The position numbers and the translations under genes are program-made. From positions 1 to 32,314 of the forward strand of contig CADBVZ010000029.1 in NCBI GenBank assembly GCA_902798285.1: a stretch of 32,314 bases of DNA, in the 5' to 3' direction. This DNA is from an uncultured Prevotella sp. Lineage in GTDB: Bacteria; Bacteroidota; Bacteroidia; Bacteroidales; Bacteroidaceae. Positions 25,154 through 32,314 of the stretch are shown in pieces. Within the stretch, counting starts at the first letter, position 1. Each line of letters begins with the position of its first letter. The notes beneath the pieces are model-generated. The model did not search any database and was not told the origin of the DNA. It saw only the letters and a program-made list of their open reading frames with translations.

Positions 25154-26482
25154 ATGAGAAAGGTATTATTTATTTTATTCCTGCTACCTTTATCGGTTTC
25201 TGCGCAGAAGCAGTGGACCTTGCAGGAGTGTATCGATTACGCCATGGCCAACAACATTACACTTCAGCAGTCGAAGCTGAAAAAGGAGAGTGCCACGGAG
25301 GAACTGAAGGGTGCCAAGGCCGCCCTGCTTCCTACACTGAGTGCGTCGACCAACCAGAGTTTTGGTTACCAGCCTTGGAAAGATACGGGTATGTCGTACG
25401 TCACTAACGGAACGGTGAATACGAAGGTTGACAAAACATCATACAATGGTTCGTACTCACTGAGTGGTCAGTGGACTGTGTGGAACGGCAACCGTAACAT
25501 CAATACCATCAAGCTCGACCAGCTGTCGGAGGAGCAGGCAGAACTATCCACCAAGGAGACGGCCAACTCTATCCAAGAGCGTATTGCACAGATATATGCC
25601 CAGATTCTTTATTTGGCGGAGAATGTGAAGGTAAACGAGCAGATGCTGGAAACAAGTAAGAAAAACGAGGAACGAGGGAAAGAAATGCTGAGCGTAGGTA
25701 AAATGTCGAAAGCCGATGTTGCTCAGCTATCAGCCCAAAGGGCCAACGATGAATATACGATTGTAGAGGCCCAGAGTCAACTGATGAACTATGAACTACA
25801 GCTGAAGCAGTTGCTGGAGATTACAGACGAGGAACGATTCCAGGTGGCTATTCCCGAGATAACCGACGAGCAGGTGCTGGCTCAGATTCCTGAGTTGCAG
25901 ACCGTTTACGAGCAGGCCTTGATGAGCCGCCCGGAGATAGAGCGCTCGCAGTTGGCTATTAAGAGCAGTGGCGTGAATGTGGCACTGGCCAAAGCTGGAT
26001 GGATGCCAAGCGTGAACCTGACGGGAGGTATCACTACCTCAACCAACTCACTAAGTGGCAATGGATGGGGTGATCAGATCAAGAGTAACGTGAATACATC
26101 GTTGGGCGTAGGCGTAACGGTGCCCATCTACGACGGACGCTCCACCAAGACATCGGTGAACAAAGCCAAGATTCAGCAACTGCAGGCTCAGTTGGACTTA
26201 CAGGATCAGCAGAAGACTCTCTACTCTAATATCCAGCAGTTCTGGCTGAATGCATGGACTAATCAGCAGAAATATCAGGCAGCAAAGAGTAGTGTGGAGA
26301 GTGCTCAACAGAGCTACGATTTGCTCTCAGAGCAGTTCCGCTTAGGATTAAAGAACATCGTGGAGCTGATGGCAGGAAAAGACAATCTGCTCTCACAGCA
26401 ACAGAGTCAGTTGCAATCGAAGTATCTGGCACTGTATAACCAACAGATGTTGGAGTTCTATCAGAACGGGACACTTCGCTAA
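25154..26482 (+). CDS. TolC-family outer-membrane efflux protein
   Basis: This is the outer-membrane channel of a tripartite exporter, 442 residues. A signal peptide (about 1-18, SVSAQ) is followed by the family start WTLQECIDYAMANNITLQQS. Two halves of long amphipathic helices with strand segments follow, in the usual TolC pattern (first half near ATEELKGAKAALLPTLSAS, second near VNVALAKAGWMPSVNLTGGI). The C-terminal helix ends with LALYNQQMLEFYQNGTLR. It is first in the operon, with the adaptor 35 bases downstream, and is driven by the repeat-associated promoter. The substrate is not known. Confidence 0.93.
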   Translation: MRKVLFILFLLPLSVSAQKQWTLQECIDYAMANNITLQQSKLKKESATEELKGAKAALLPTLSASTNQSFGYQPWKDTGMSYVTNGTVNTKVDKTSYNGSYSLSGQWTVWNGNRNINTIKLDQLSEEQAELSTKETANSIQERIAQIYAQILYLAENVKVNEQMLETSKKNEERGKEMLSVGKMSKADVAQLSAQRANDEYTIVEAQSQLMNYELQLKQLLEITDEERFQVAIPEITDEQVLAQIPELQTVYEQALMSRPEIERSQLAIKSSGVNVALAKAGWMPSVNLTGGITTSTNSLSGNGWGDQIKSNVNTSLGVGVTVPIYDGRSTKTSVNKAKIQQLQAQLDLQDQQKTLYSNIQQFWLNAWTNQQKYQAAKSSVESAQQSYDLLSEQFRLGLKNIVELMAGKDNLLSQQQSQLQSKYLALYNQQMLEFYQNGTLR

Positions 26483-26517
26483 TGAATATTGAAGAATGAA
26501 TAAAGAATAATGAAGAT

Positions 26518-27750
26518 ATGAAAAAGATTGGAAAGAAAGGATGGATAGCCATCGGTTGTGTGGTGGTAATCATCATTGTGGCATTGAAATGCACAGGCGG
26601 AAAGAAAGAAGAGAAGGTGTCATTTGATACCGCCAAGGTTGAGAACACCAATATCCAGACAAGCATCACAGCTACGGGTACCATAGAACCTGTGACCAGT
26701 GTAACCGTTGGTACACAGGTATCTGGTATTGTGAGCCATCTCTATGTAGACTATAATTCGGTTGTAAAGAAAGGACAGGTTATTGCAGAACTGGACCGCA
26801 CGAACCTAATCAGTGAACTGAACACAGCAAAGGCCAATCTTTCAAGTGCCCAGAGTTCGGCTGCCTATGAGCTCTCTAATTATAATAGGTATAAGACTCT
26901 TTATGATAAGGGCCTGGTAAGTGCCGATGAGTTTGAGAGTGCCCAGCTCAGTTATCTGAAGGCTAAAGAGCAGGTGAATACCTCGCGCGAGAGTGTGCAG
27001 AAGGCCCAGACTAACCTCGGATATGCAACGATTACCTCACCTATCGATGGCGTGATTCTTTCGAAAGCTGTAGAGGAAGGCCAGACGGTAGCAGCCTCGT
27101 TCAATACCCCAGAGCTCTTTGTAATAGCCCAGGATTTGACAAATATGCGCGTGATAGCCGACATTGACGAGGCTGATATCGGTGGCGTGAAGGAAGGTCA
27201 GCGCGTAAGTTTCACGGTAGACGCCTTCCCAGACGACCATTTTGAGGGACAGGTGACACAGGTGCGCCAGCAGGCTACCACCGAGAGTAATGTGGTGACT
27301 TACGAGGTGGTGATCTCGGCTCCCAATAACGACCTGAAGCTGAAGCCTGGACTTACGGCCAACGTGACCATCTACACAATGGAGAAGAACAATGTGCTTG
27401 CCGTGCCCGCCAAGGCCCTCCGCTTCCAACCCAACGACGCTTTCCTGAAGAAGGGGGAGACCATTGACGACTGTGAGGGCGACCACAAGCTCTGGACCAA
27501 GGAGGGCAACGTGTTCAAGGCCCACAAGGTGGAGATTGGCACCAGCAACGGTATGATGACGGAGATTACCAGTGGCATAGAGCCAGGTACTGAGGTGTTG
27601 ACAGACTTCAATATCTCTGGAGGTGCTCCTGTGGAGGCTCAGCAGGGAGGTAACCCCTTTATGCCGCGTCCGGGAGGCAACAGAAATAACAATAACAACA
27701 ACAAGAGTGGACAGGCTGGCCAGAGTGGCGGAGCCCCGCAAAGGAGATAA
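26518..27750 (+). CDS. MacA/HlyD-type periplasmic adaptor
   Basis: This is the membrane-fusion protein that bridges the inner-membrane ABC transporter and TolC, 410 residues. An N-terminal membrane anchor lies at about 9-24. The lipoyl half-motif (SVTVGTQVSGIVSHLYVDYN, about 62-81), a helical hairpin (LNTAKANLSSAQSSAAYELS to QKAQTNLGYATITSPIDGVI) and beta-barrel/MP domains follow (LKPGLTANVTIYTMEKNNVL). The C-terminal 40 residues are disordered, with an Asn run and Gly/Gln. The MacB ATPase gene starts 4 bases after the stop. The similarity is to MacA rather than RND adaptors, consistent with the neighbours. Confidence 0.92.
   Translation: MKKIGKKGWIAIGCVVVIIIVALKCTGGKKEEKVSFDTAKVENTNIQTSITATGTIEPVTSVTVGTQVSGIVSHLYVDYNSVVKKGQVIAELDRTNLISELNTAKANLSSAQSSAAYELSNYNRYKTLYDKGLVSADEFESAQLSYLKAKEQVNTSRESVQKAQTNLGYATITSPIDGVILSKAVEEGQTVAASFNTPELFVIAQDLTNMRVIADIDEADIGGVKEGQRVSFTVDAFPDDHFEGQVTQVRQQATTESNVVTYEVVISAPNNDLKLKPGLTANVTIYTMEKNNVLAVPAKALRFQPNDAFLKKGETIDDCEGDHKLWTKEGNVFKAHKVEIGTSNGMMTEITSGIEPGTEVLTDFNISGGAPVEAQQGGNPFMPRPGGNRNNNNNNKSGQAGQSGGAPQRR
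27741..27746 (+). promoter_or_regulatory. Ribosome binding site fixing the MacB ATPase start
   Basis: AAGGAG lies 8 bases before the ATG at 27755 and overlaps the end of macA. Strong Shine-Dalgarno sites are unusual in this phylum. It supports the ATG rather than the longer frame from 27623 inside macA. Confidence 0.65.
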
Positions 27751-27754
27751 GACT

Positions 27755-28513
27755 ATGGCAGAAGACAATAGAAAAGTCGTCATTGAGTTGCAGAACGTGA
27801 AGCGCTACTTCCAAGTGGGCTCTGAGACGGTGAAGGCTTTGCGAGGTGTGTCGTTCAAAATATATGAGGGCGAGTTTGTCACCATCCAGGGTACTTCCGG
27901 CTCAGGCAAGTCGACACTGCTTAACCAACTCGGCTGTCTCGATACCCCTACTAGCGGAGAGTACTTCCTCGACGGCATCTCGGTAAGAACGATGTCGAAA
28001 TCACAGCGTGCGCATTTGAGGAACCGTAAGATTGGCTTTGTATTCCAGAATTACAACCTGTTGGCAAAGACCACGGCAGTGGAGAATGTAGAGTTGCCGT
28101 TGATGTATAATTCTGAATATAGTGCCTCGCAACGTAAGGAAAAAGCCATCGAGGCCCTGAAGTCTGTTGGCTTAGGCGACCGCTTGTATCATAAGTCGAA
28201 TCAGATGTCGGGTGGACAGATGCAACGTGTAGCCATTGCTCGTGCCCTGGTAAACGACCCTGCAGTGTTGCTGGCAGACGAGGCGACAGGTAATCTTGAT
28301 ACGCGAACCTCGTTTGAAATGCTTGTGCTCTTTCAGGAACTTTATAAGCAGGGACACACTATCATTTTTGTGACCCACAACCCTGAGATTGCGGAATATG
28401 CTAGTAGGAACATCAATCTGCGTGATGGTAAGATTCGCGAGGATACTGTTAATACGAACATCAAGTCGGCTGCTGAGGCATTGGCCAAGTTGCCAACTCC
28501 ACAGGATGACTGA
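27755..28513 (+). CDS. MacB-type ABC transporter ATP-binding protein
   Basis: This is the ATPase of a type VII (MacB/LolD-like) ABC transporter, 252 residues. Walker [16 protein letters not shown], the Q-loop in [20 protein letters not shown], the signature [15 protein letters not shown], Walker [14 protein letters not shown] and the H-loop FVTHN are all complete. In E. coli MacB this domain is fused to the permease; here the two are separate genes 74 bases apart, as in many Bacteroidota. It should couple ATP hydrolysis to the FtsX-like permease at 28588. Confidence 0.94.
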   Translation: MAEDNRKVVIELQNVKRYFQVGSETVKALRGVSFKIYEGEFVTIQGTSGSGKSTLLNQLGCLDTPTSGEYFLDGISVRTMSKSQRAHLRNRKIGFVFQNYNLLAKTTAVENVELPLMYNSEYSASQRKEKAIEALKSVGLGDRLYHKSNQMSGGQMQRVAIARALVNDPAVLLADEATGNLDTRTSFEMLVLFQELYKQGHTIIFVTHNPEIAEYASRNINLRDGKIREDTVNTNIKSAAEALAKLPTPQDD

Positions 28514-28587
28514 TATATTTGACAATTGGACGATTTATAATTATACAATTGTGAAATAGAAAATTAGTGAAATAGTAAAATGAAACA
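28514..28587 (+). other. AT-rich spacer with short repeats between ATPase and permease genes
   Basis: This spacer carries two copies of ACAATTG (28522-28528 and 28545-28551, which are mutually inverted) and two of GTGAAATAG (28551-28559 and 28567-28575). The pair of ACAATTG copies could form a weak hairpin. A similar simple-sequence spacer (GAATGAATAAAGAATAATGA) lies before macA. No promoter box of the TAnnTTTG type is present. Confidence 0.5.
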
Positions 28588-29805
28588 ATGAATATACTCA
28601 ATTTATTTAAGGTAAGTCTGAGGGCTGTGGCCAACAACAAGATGCGCTCTTTCCTCTCGATGCTGGGTATCATCATCGGTGTAGCTGCTGTGATCATCAT
28701 GATGTCTATCGGTCAGGGCTCGAAGGAGAGTATCCGTGCTGAACTCTCTACGATGGGTACCAACCTGCTGACTATACGTCCAGGTGCCGATATGCGTGGT
28801 GGTGTACGTCAGGACCCGTCGAGCATGCAGACCCTGAAGATGGCCGACTATGAACGCATTGTGCGTGAGAAACGCTTTGTGACAAAAGTATCGCCCGAGG
28901 TAACGGCTAGCGGACAAGCCATCTATGGTAATAACAATACCAATGCCTCGATGTATGGTGAGAGTATTGACTACCTCGATATTAAACAATGGCCCGTTGA
29001 AGAAGGTGAGTGTTTTACTGAGGAAGATATTAAGAAAGCTGCCAAGGTCGTGGTGGTAGGAACAACTATCGTAAAAGACCTCTTTGGTGAGAATGTCGAT
29101 CCTATCGGCAAGACAATCCGCTTCAAGAGTATTCCCATGCGTATCATTGGTGTACTGAAGTCTAAGGGCTACAACTCATGGGGTATGGACCAGGATAATG
29201 TTATCATTGCTCCCTATACCACAGTGATGAAACGTATTGCTGCCCAAACGTATTTTTCGAGCATCGTCTGTTCGGCTGTTACCGAGGAACTTTCAGATGC
29301 GGCTATTGAGGAACTTACTCAGATCCTCCGCGACAATCATAAGCTGAAAGACGAGGCTGATGATGACTTCACTATCCGTTCTCAGGCCGAGATGATGGAA
29401 ACGATGTCGAGCACGATGGATACGGTAACGATAATCCTCGTGGTAGCAGCCGCCTTCTCATTACTTGTGGCTGGTATCGGTATCATGAACATCATGCTGG
29501 TGAGTGTGACGGAGCGTACGAAGGAGATAGGTCTACGTATGGCCGTAGGTGCTACAGGACCCGTGATTTCGCTTCAGTTCCTTATCGAATCGGTATTGAT
29601 CTCTGTGACGGGAGGATTGATAGGCGTTCTTGTGGGTACGGGTGTCAGCGCTTTCGCGTCTTCGTTTGGCATGCCGTCAAGTGTACCTGCTTGGAGCATC
29701 TATGTGTCGTTCTTGGTGTGTGTGTTTATCGGTGTGCTTTTTGGCTATATTCCAGCACAGAAGGCCGCTAATATGGATCCTATAGAAGCTATCCGTCATG
29801 AATAA
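28588..29805 (+). CDS. MacB-type ABC permease (FtsX family)
   Basis: This is the membrane subunit of the exporter, 405 residues. Helix 1 lies at about 22-41 (FLSMLGIIIGVAAVIIMMSI). The large periplasmic MacB_PCD domain (about 42-270) follows, then three helices of the FtsX domain (from TVTIILVVAAAFSLLVAGIG; then SLQFLIESVLISVTGGLIGV; then WSIYVSFLVCVFIGVLFGYI). The ending PAQKAANMDPIEAIRHE is the family hallmark. This fold transmits mechanical force to TolC-MacA rather than moving substrate through the membrane. The kinase gene overlaps its last 8 bases. Confidence 0.94.
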   Translation: MNILNLFKVSLRAVANNKMRSFLSMLGIIIGVAAVIIMMSIGQGSKESIRAELSTMGTNLLTIRPGADMRGGVRQDPSSMQTLKMADYERIVREKRFVTKVSPEVTASGQAIYGNNNTNASMYGESIDYLDIKQWPVEEGECFTEEDIKKAAKVVVVGTTIVKDLFGENVDPIGKTIRFKSIPMRIIGVLKSKGYNSWGMDQDNVIIAPYTTVMKRIAAQTYFSSIVCSAVTEELSDAAIEELTQILRDNHKLKDEADDDFTIRSQAEMMETMSSTMDTVTIILVVAAAFSLLVAGIGIMNIMLVSVTERTKEIGLRMAVGATGPVISLQFLIESVLISVTGGLIGVLVGTGVSAFASSFGMPSSVPAWSIYVSFLVCVFIGVLFGYIPAQKAANMDPIEAIRHE

Positions 29806-30823
29806 ACATTTGGCGGGCATGTGTCATCTAGCCCTTTGGGCATTCCTCTTCCTGTCGCCCCTGACGTTTTGGAGAGGAACGGGTATCAAGTTCGTACAGT
29901 ACTTGATGTACTGTATGCAACCTCTTATGATCATGATAGTTTTCTACTTGAACTATCTGTATCTTGCTCCAAAGTTTTTTGTGGCTGGCAAACATCGTTA
30001 CGACTTGCTGATTAACTTGGTGCTTGTAACTGTACTTGGAATTTTCCTACACAGTTGGTCGGATTATACAAACAGTATATATGTGGTGCCAGGACAACGA
30101 CATTTGGATTTCTACGATGATTTTGCCCGTACATTGCGTGATAGTATCAATTTGGCCATCTTTGCTGTCGCTGCTACAGCGCTGGCATTGGCACGTCGGT
30201 GGGTAACGGCAGACCAGAAACTCAAAGAATCTGAGGCTGCACGAGCCAAAGCAGAGTTGTATAACCTGCGTTCACAGATTAATCCCCATTTTCTGCTAAA
30301 TACGCTTAATAATATCTATGCGTTAACGGCTTTCGATCAGACACGTGCGCAGAATGCCATTCAACAGCTCTCCAAGATGCTTCGTCATATGCTCTATGAC
30401 AACCAAGAGTCGTTAGTTTTGTTGCAGGACGAGATACAGTTTCTTGACAACTATGTAAGTCTGATGAAGATCCGTCTGGCTCAGAATGTTGAGGTAATAT
30501 TTGAGAAGGAGGTGGAGGATCCTCATGCGAAAGTTGCTCCGTTACTCTTTATCTCTTTGATTGAAAATGCCTTTAAACATGGCGTCAGTCCTATTGCCCC
30601 CAGTTATGTACATATCAAACTGACCCAGAAGACAGGGGAACTTCATTTTGTAATTGAGAATACATACCATCCAAAGGATACTAAGGACTTTAGTGGGCAT
30701 GGTATTGGACTCCAACAGGTGCAGCGACGTCTGGAATTGGCATATGAAGGACGCTACGAGTGGACAAAAGGTATAAGTGAAGATGGGAAAAGCTATTTTT
30801 CAACTATTAATATTAAACTATGA
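29798..30823 (+). CDS. LytS-type sensor histidine kinase (second pair)
   Basis: This is a membrane histidine kinase of the His_kinase/LytS class, 341 residues. Hydrophobic segments lie near 8-25, 34-57, 69-86 and 117-134. The phosphoacceptor motif is LRSQINPHFLLNTLNNIYAL (His164), the N-box APLLFISLIENAFKHGV and the G-box GHGIGLQQVQRRLELAY. It overlaps the permease stop by 8 bases, so translation is probably coupled to the pump. It is clearly a paralogue of the kinase at 21222. The arrangement suggests a sensor tied to the exporter's state or substrate, as in pump-associated sensing modules, which is an inference. Confidence 0.92.
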   Translation: MNKHLAGMCHLALWAFLFLSPLTFWRGTGIKFVQYLMYCMQPLMIMIVFYLNYLYLAPKFFVAGKHRYDLLINLVLVTVLGIFLHSWSDYTNSIYVVPGQRHLDFYDDFARTLRDSINLAIFAVAATALALARRWVTADQKLKESEAARAKAELYNLRSQINPHFLLNTLNNIYALTAFDQTRAQNAIQQLSKMLRHMLYDNQESLVLLQDEIQFLDNYVSLMKIRLAQNVEVIFEKEVEDPHAKVAPLLFISLIENAFKHGVSPIAPSYVHIKLTQKTGELHFVIENTYHPKDTKDFSGHGIGLQQVQRRLELAYEGRYEWTKGISEDGKSYFSTINIKL

Positions 30824-31530
30824 TAATAAAGTGCGCCATTATTGACGACGAGCCCCTGGCTTCAGGTCTGTTAAAAAGTTATGTGACAAAAACTCCTTAT
30901 TTGGAACTGAAAGGGGAATACAATAGTGCCCTTCAGGCTATGAAGGAATTGCGTGAGGATCCTGTAAATCTTATTTTCCTTGATATTCAGATGCCTGAAC
31001 TCTCAGGAATGGAGTTTGCAAAGGTTCTGCCTAAGAAAACGAGGATTATCTTTACGACGGCCTTTCCGCAGTATGCCATCGAGGGTTTCAGGGTTAATGC
31101 CCTCGACTATTTGTTGAAGCCCGTTTCTTATGAGGATTTCCTTGCTGCAACCGATAAAGCCTTGGAGTGGTTTACCAAGATGCAAAAACAGGATATCTAT
31201 ACGCGTGACCGCATCATTTATGTGAAAAGCGATTATCGTTTGCTGCGTATTAGTCTCGATGATATACTCTACGTGGAGGGACTGAAGGATTACGCCCGCT
31301 TTTTCTTGAAAAATGGTGAGAACGTCCAAACACTCATCTCGATGAAGAAACTCGACGATTTCCTGCCTAGGCCAGAATTCCTCCGCACCCATCGTTCCTA
31401 TATTGTTCATATGTCTGCCATCCAGGCCGTAGAGCATAATCGTATCGTATTCGGAGAAATATATATCCCTGTTACTGATAATTACAAGGACGAAGTTCAA
31501 AGCTACTTGGATGATCATACTTTGATATAA
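30820..31530 (+). CDS. LytTR-family response regulator (second pair)
   Basis: This is a response regulator of 236 residues. The receiver has IDDEP (8-12), LIFLDIQMPELSG (Asp55), FTTAF and LKPVSY (Lys). The LytTR DNA-binding domain covers about 130-236 (RIIYVKSDYRLLRISLDDIL, then FLRTHRSYIVHMSAIQAV). The ATG overlaps the kinase TGA (ATGA). It is a paralogue of the regulator at 20460, with a shorter linker. It is the last gene of the operon from 25154, so autoregulation through the repeats before tolC is plausible. Confidence 0.93.
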   Translation: MIIKCAIIDDEPLASGLLKSYVTKTPYLELKGEYNSALQAMKELREDPVNLIFLDIQMPELSGMEFAKVLPKKTRIIFTTAFPQYAIEGFRVNALDYLLKPVSYEDFLAATDKALEWFTKMQKQDIYTRDRIIYVKSDYRLLRISLDDILYVEGLKDYARFFLKNGENVQTLISMKKLDDFLPRPEFLRTHRSYIVHMSAIQAVEHNRIVFGEIYIPVTDNYKDEVQSYLDDHTLI

Positions 31531-31672
31531 GTCCAAAGTGTAACCTCAAAAGTGAAATGTGAATTTTACAAAATAGGTGGGTATTAAAGTCTGATTGCAA
31601 ATAAATTATAAAAAGAAAGTGTTGAGGGAAAAACTTTTCACTCTTCTCTTCTAACTATTCACTACTTTTTTG

Positions 31673-31680
31673 TAACTTTG
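31673..31680 (+). promoter_or_regulatory. -7 box of the aldolase gene
   Basis: TAACTTTG lies 52 bases before the ATG at 31733; the -33 region has no clear TTTG. The region 31531-31672 holds no gene, and no clear terminator for the preceding operon was found. Confidence 0.55.
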
Positions 31681-31732
31681 CAGTCGATTAGGTGGAATAA
31701 TTCTCATTTTTAAAAATTATAATTAATTTATT

Positions 31733-32314
31733 ATGGTAAACTACAAGGATTTAGGACTCGTGAATACTCGCGAGATGTTCAAGAAGGCAGTAGCTGGCGG
31801 CTACGCTATCCCCGCTTTCAACTTCAACACCATGGAGCAGATGCAGGCTATCGTTCAGGCTGCTGTTGAGACCAAGTCTCCTGTTATCATGCAGGTTTCA
31901 AAAGGTGCTCGTAACTATGCTAACGCTACTATCCTGCGTTACATGGCTGAGGGTGCTGTAGCATATGCTAAGGAGCTGGGTTGCGAAAAGCCCGAGATCG
32001 TGCTTCACCTCGACCACGGTGATAGCTTCGAGCTCTGTAAGGATTGTATCGACATGGGCTTCTCAAGCGTTATGATCGATGGTTCTTCTCTGCCTTATGA
32101 GGATAACATCGCCCTCACTAAGAAGGTTGTTGAGTATGCTCACCAGTACGATGTGACTGTAGAGGCTGAGTTGGGTGTGCTCGCTGGTGTTGAGGATGAG
32201 GTAGTTGCTGAGGAAAGCCACTACACAAAGCCTGAGGAGGTTATCGACTTCGCTACACGCACAGGTTGCGACTCACTGGCTATCTCTATCGGTACTTCTC
32301 ACGGTGCTTACAAG
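31733..32314 (+). CDS. fba: Class II fructose-bisphosphate aldolase (3' end outside window)
   Basis: This glycolytic enzyme cleaves fructose 1,6-bisphosphate to dihydroxyacetone phosphate and glyceraldehyde 3-phosphate using a divalent metal. The visible 194 residues start MVNYKDLGLVNTREMFKKAV, and the family motifs AIPAFNFNTMEQMQAI, VLHLDHGDSFE (catalytic Asp and zinc His), SVMIDGSSLPYEDN and VEAELGVLAG are present. The frame runs off the window end at SIGTSHGAYK. About 334 residues would be usual for this type in Bacteroidota. Codon use is highly biased (GCT, GAG, AAG, CTG), as for an abundant protein. Confidence 0.94.
   Translation, partial: MVNYKDLGLVNTREMFKKAVAGGYAIPAFNFNTMEQMQAIVQAAVETKSPVIMQVSKGARNYANATILRYMAEGAVAYAKELGCEKPEIVLHLDHGDSFELCKDCIDMGFSSVMIDGSSLPYEDNIALTKKVVEYAHQYDVTVEAELGVLAGVEDEVVAEESHYTKPEEVIDFATRTGCDSLAISIGTSHGAYK

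Noticed and set aside
27623-27754. Longer start of the MacB ATPase inside macA
   Set aside because: The ATG at 27755 has a strong ribosome binding site and the expected family N-terminus.
31531-31732. Possible small gene or terminator between the second LytTR gene and aldolase
   Set aside because: No frame with a start signal and no convincing hairpin was found; only the aldolase -7 box is supported.

Overview
The window looks like chromosomal DNA of a Bacteroidales bacterium, most likely of the Prevotella group. The evidence is the Bacteroidota-type promoter signals (TTTG near -33, TAnnTTTG near -7) before many genes, the Bacteroidota-style rpoA-rplQ pair, a 446-residue glutamate dehydrogenase of NADP type, a FucP-family transporter, and OMP_b-brl and LytTR families typical of this phylum. 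Species cannot be read from the sequence. No tRNA, rRNA, CRISPR array, insertion sequence or prophage gene was found.

Layout. 1-1308: end of the ribosomal operon (partial rpoA, rplQ, strong terminator). 1364-2653: a glycine-zipper lipoprotein gene converging on rlpA, with one palindrome carrying both stop codons. 2685-5449: gdhA and an O-acetylhomoserine sulfhydrylase, both leftward. 5604-7700: two zinc-ribbon membrane proteins, the first with a long Pro-Glu linker. 7701-8033: a strong hairpin and a doubtful small gene. 8034-9419: two small secreted carboxypeptidase-regulatory-like proteins. 9624-11273: GH43 lipoprotein. 11388-17214: a receiver/PEP-synthase-like protein, a PIG-L deacetylase related to the C-terminal half of a NagB fusion, and a GH20 hexosaminidase. 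17425-18426: a YqiA-like esterase fused to a degenerate HAD-like domain. 18524-20447: aquaporin Z and a FucP-family sugar transporter. 20460-22265: a LytS-type kinase and LytTR regulator. 22373-24862: a large outer-membrane beta-barrel protein. 25154-31530: tolC-macA-macB-permease followed by a second LytS/LytTR pair. 31733-end: start of class II fructose-bisphosphate aldolase.

The part most worth following up is 20460-31530. Two LytTR two-component systems bracket an outer-membrane barrel gene and a tripartite MacAB-TolC type exporter. The second pair is translationally coupled to the permease. The intergenic region between the barrel gene and tolC (24863-25153) carries back-to-back promoters and repeats of an ATCGACGAAAT element in 21-22 bp phase. 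That period is the one expected for LytTR-domain sites. The same element recurs 5' of the YqiA-like gene at almost the same distance from its -7 box. I infer a regulon in which envelope sensing controls export and surface functions; this has not been shown experimentally here.

The carbohydrate genes (GH43, GH20, PIG-L deacetylase, FucP-type transporter) suggest use of host or plant glycans and amino sugars, but there is no SusC/SusD pair in the window.
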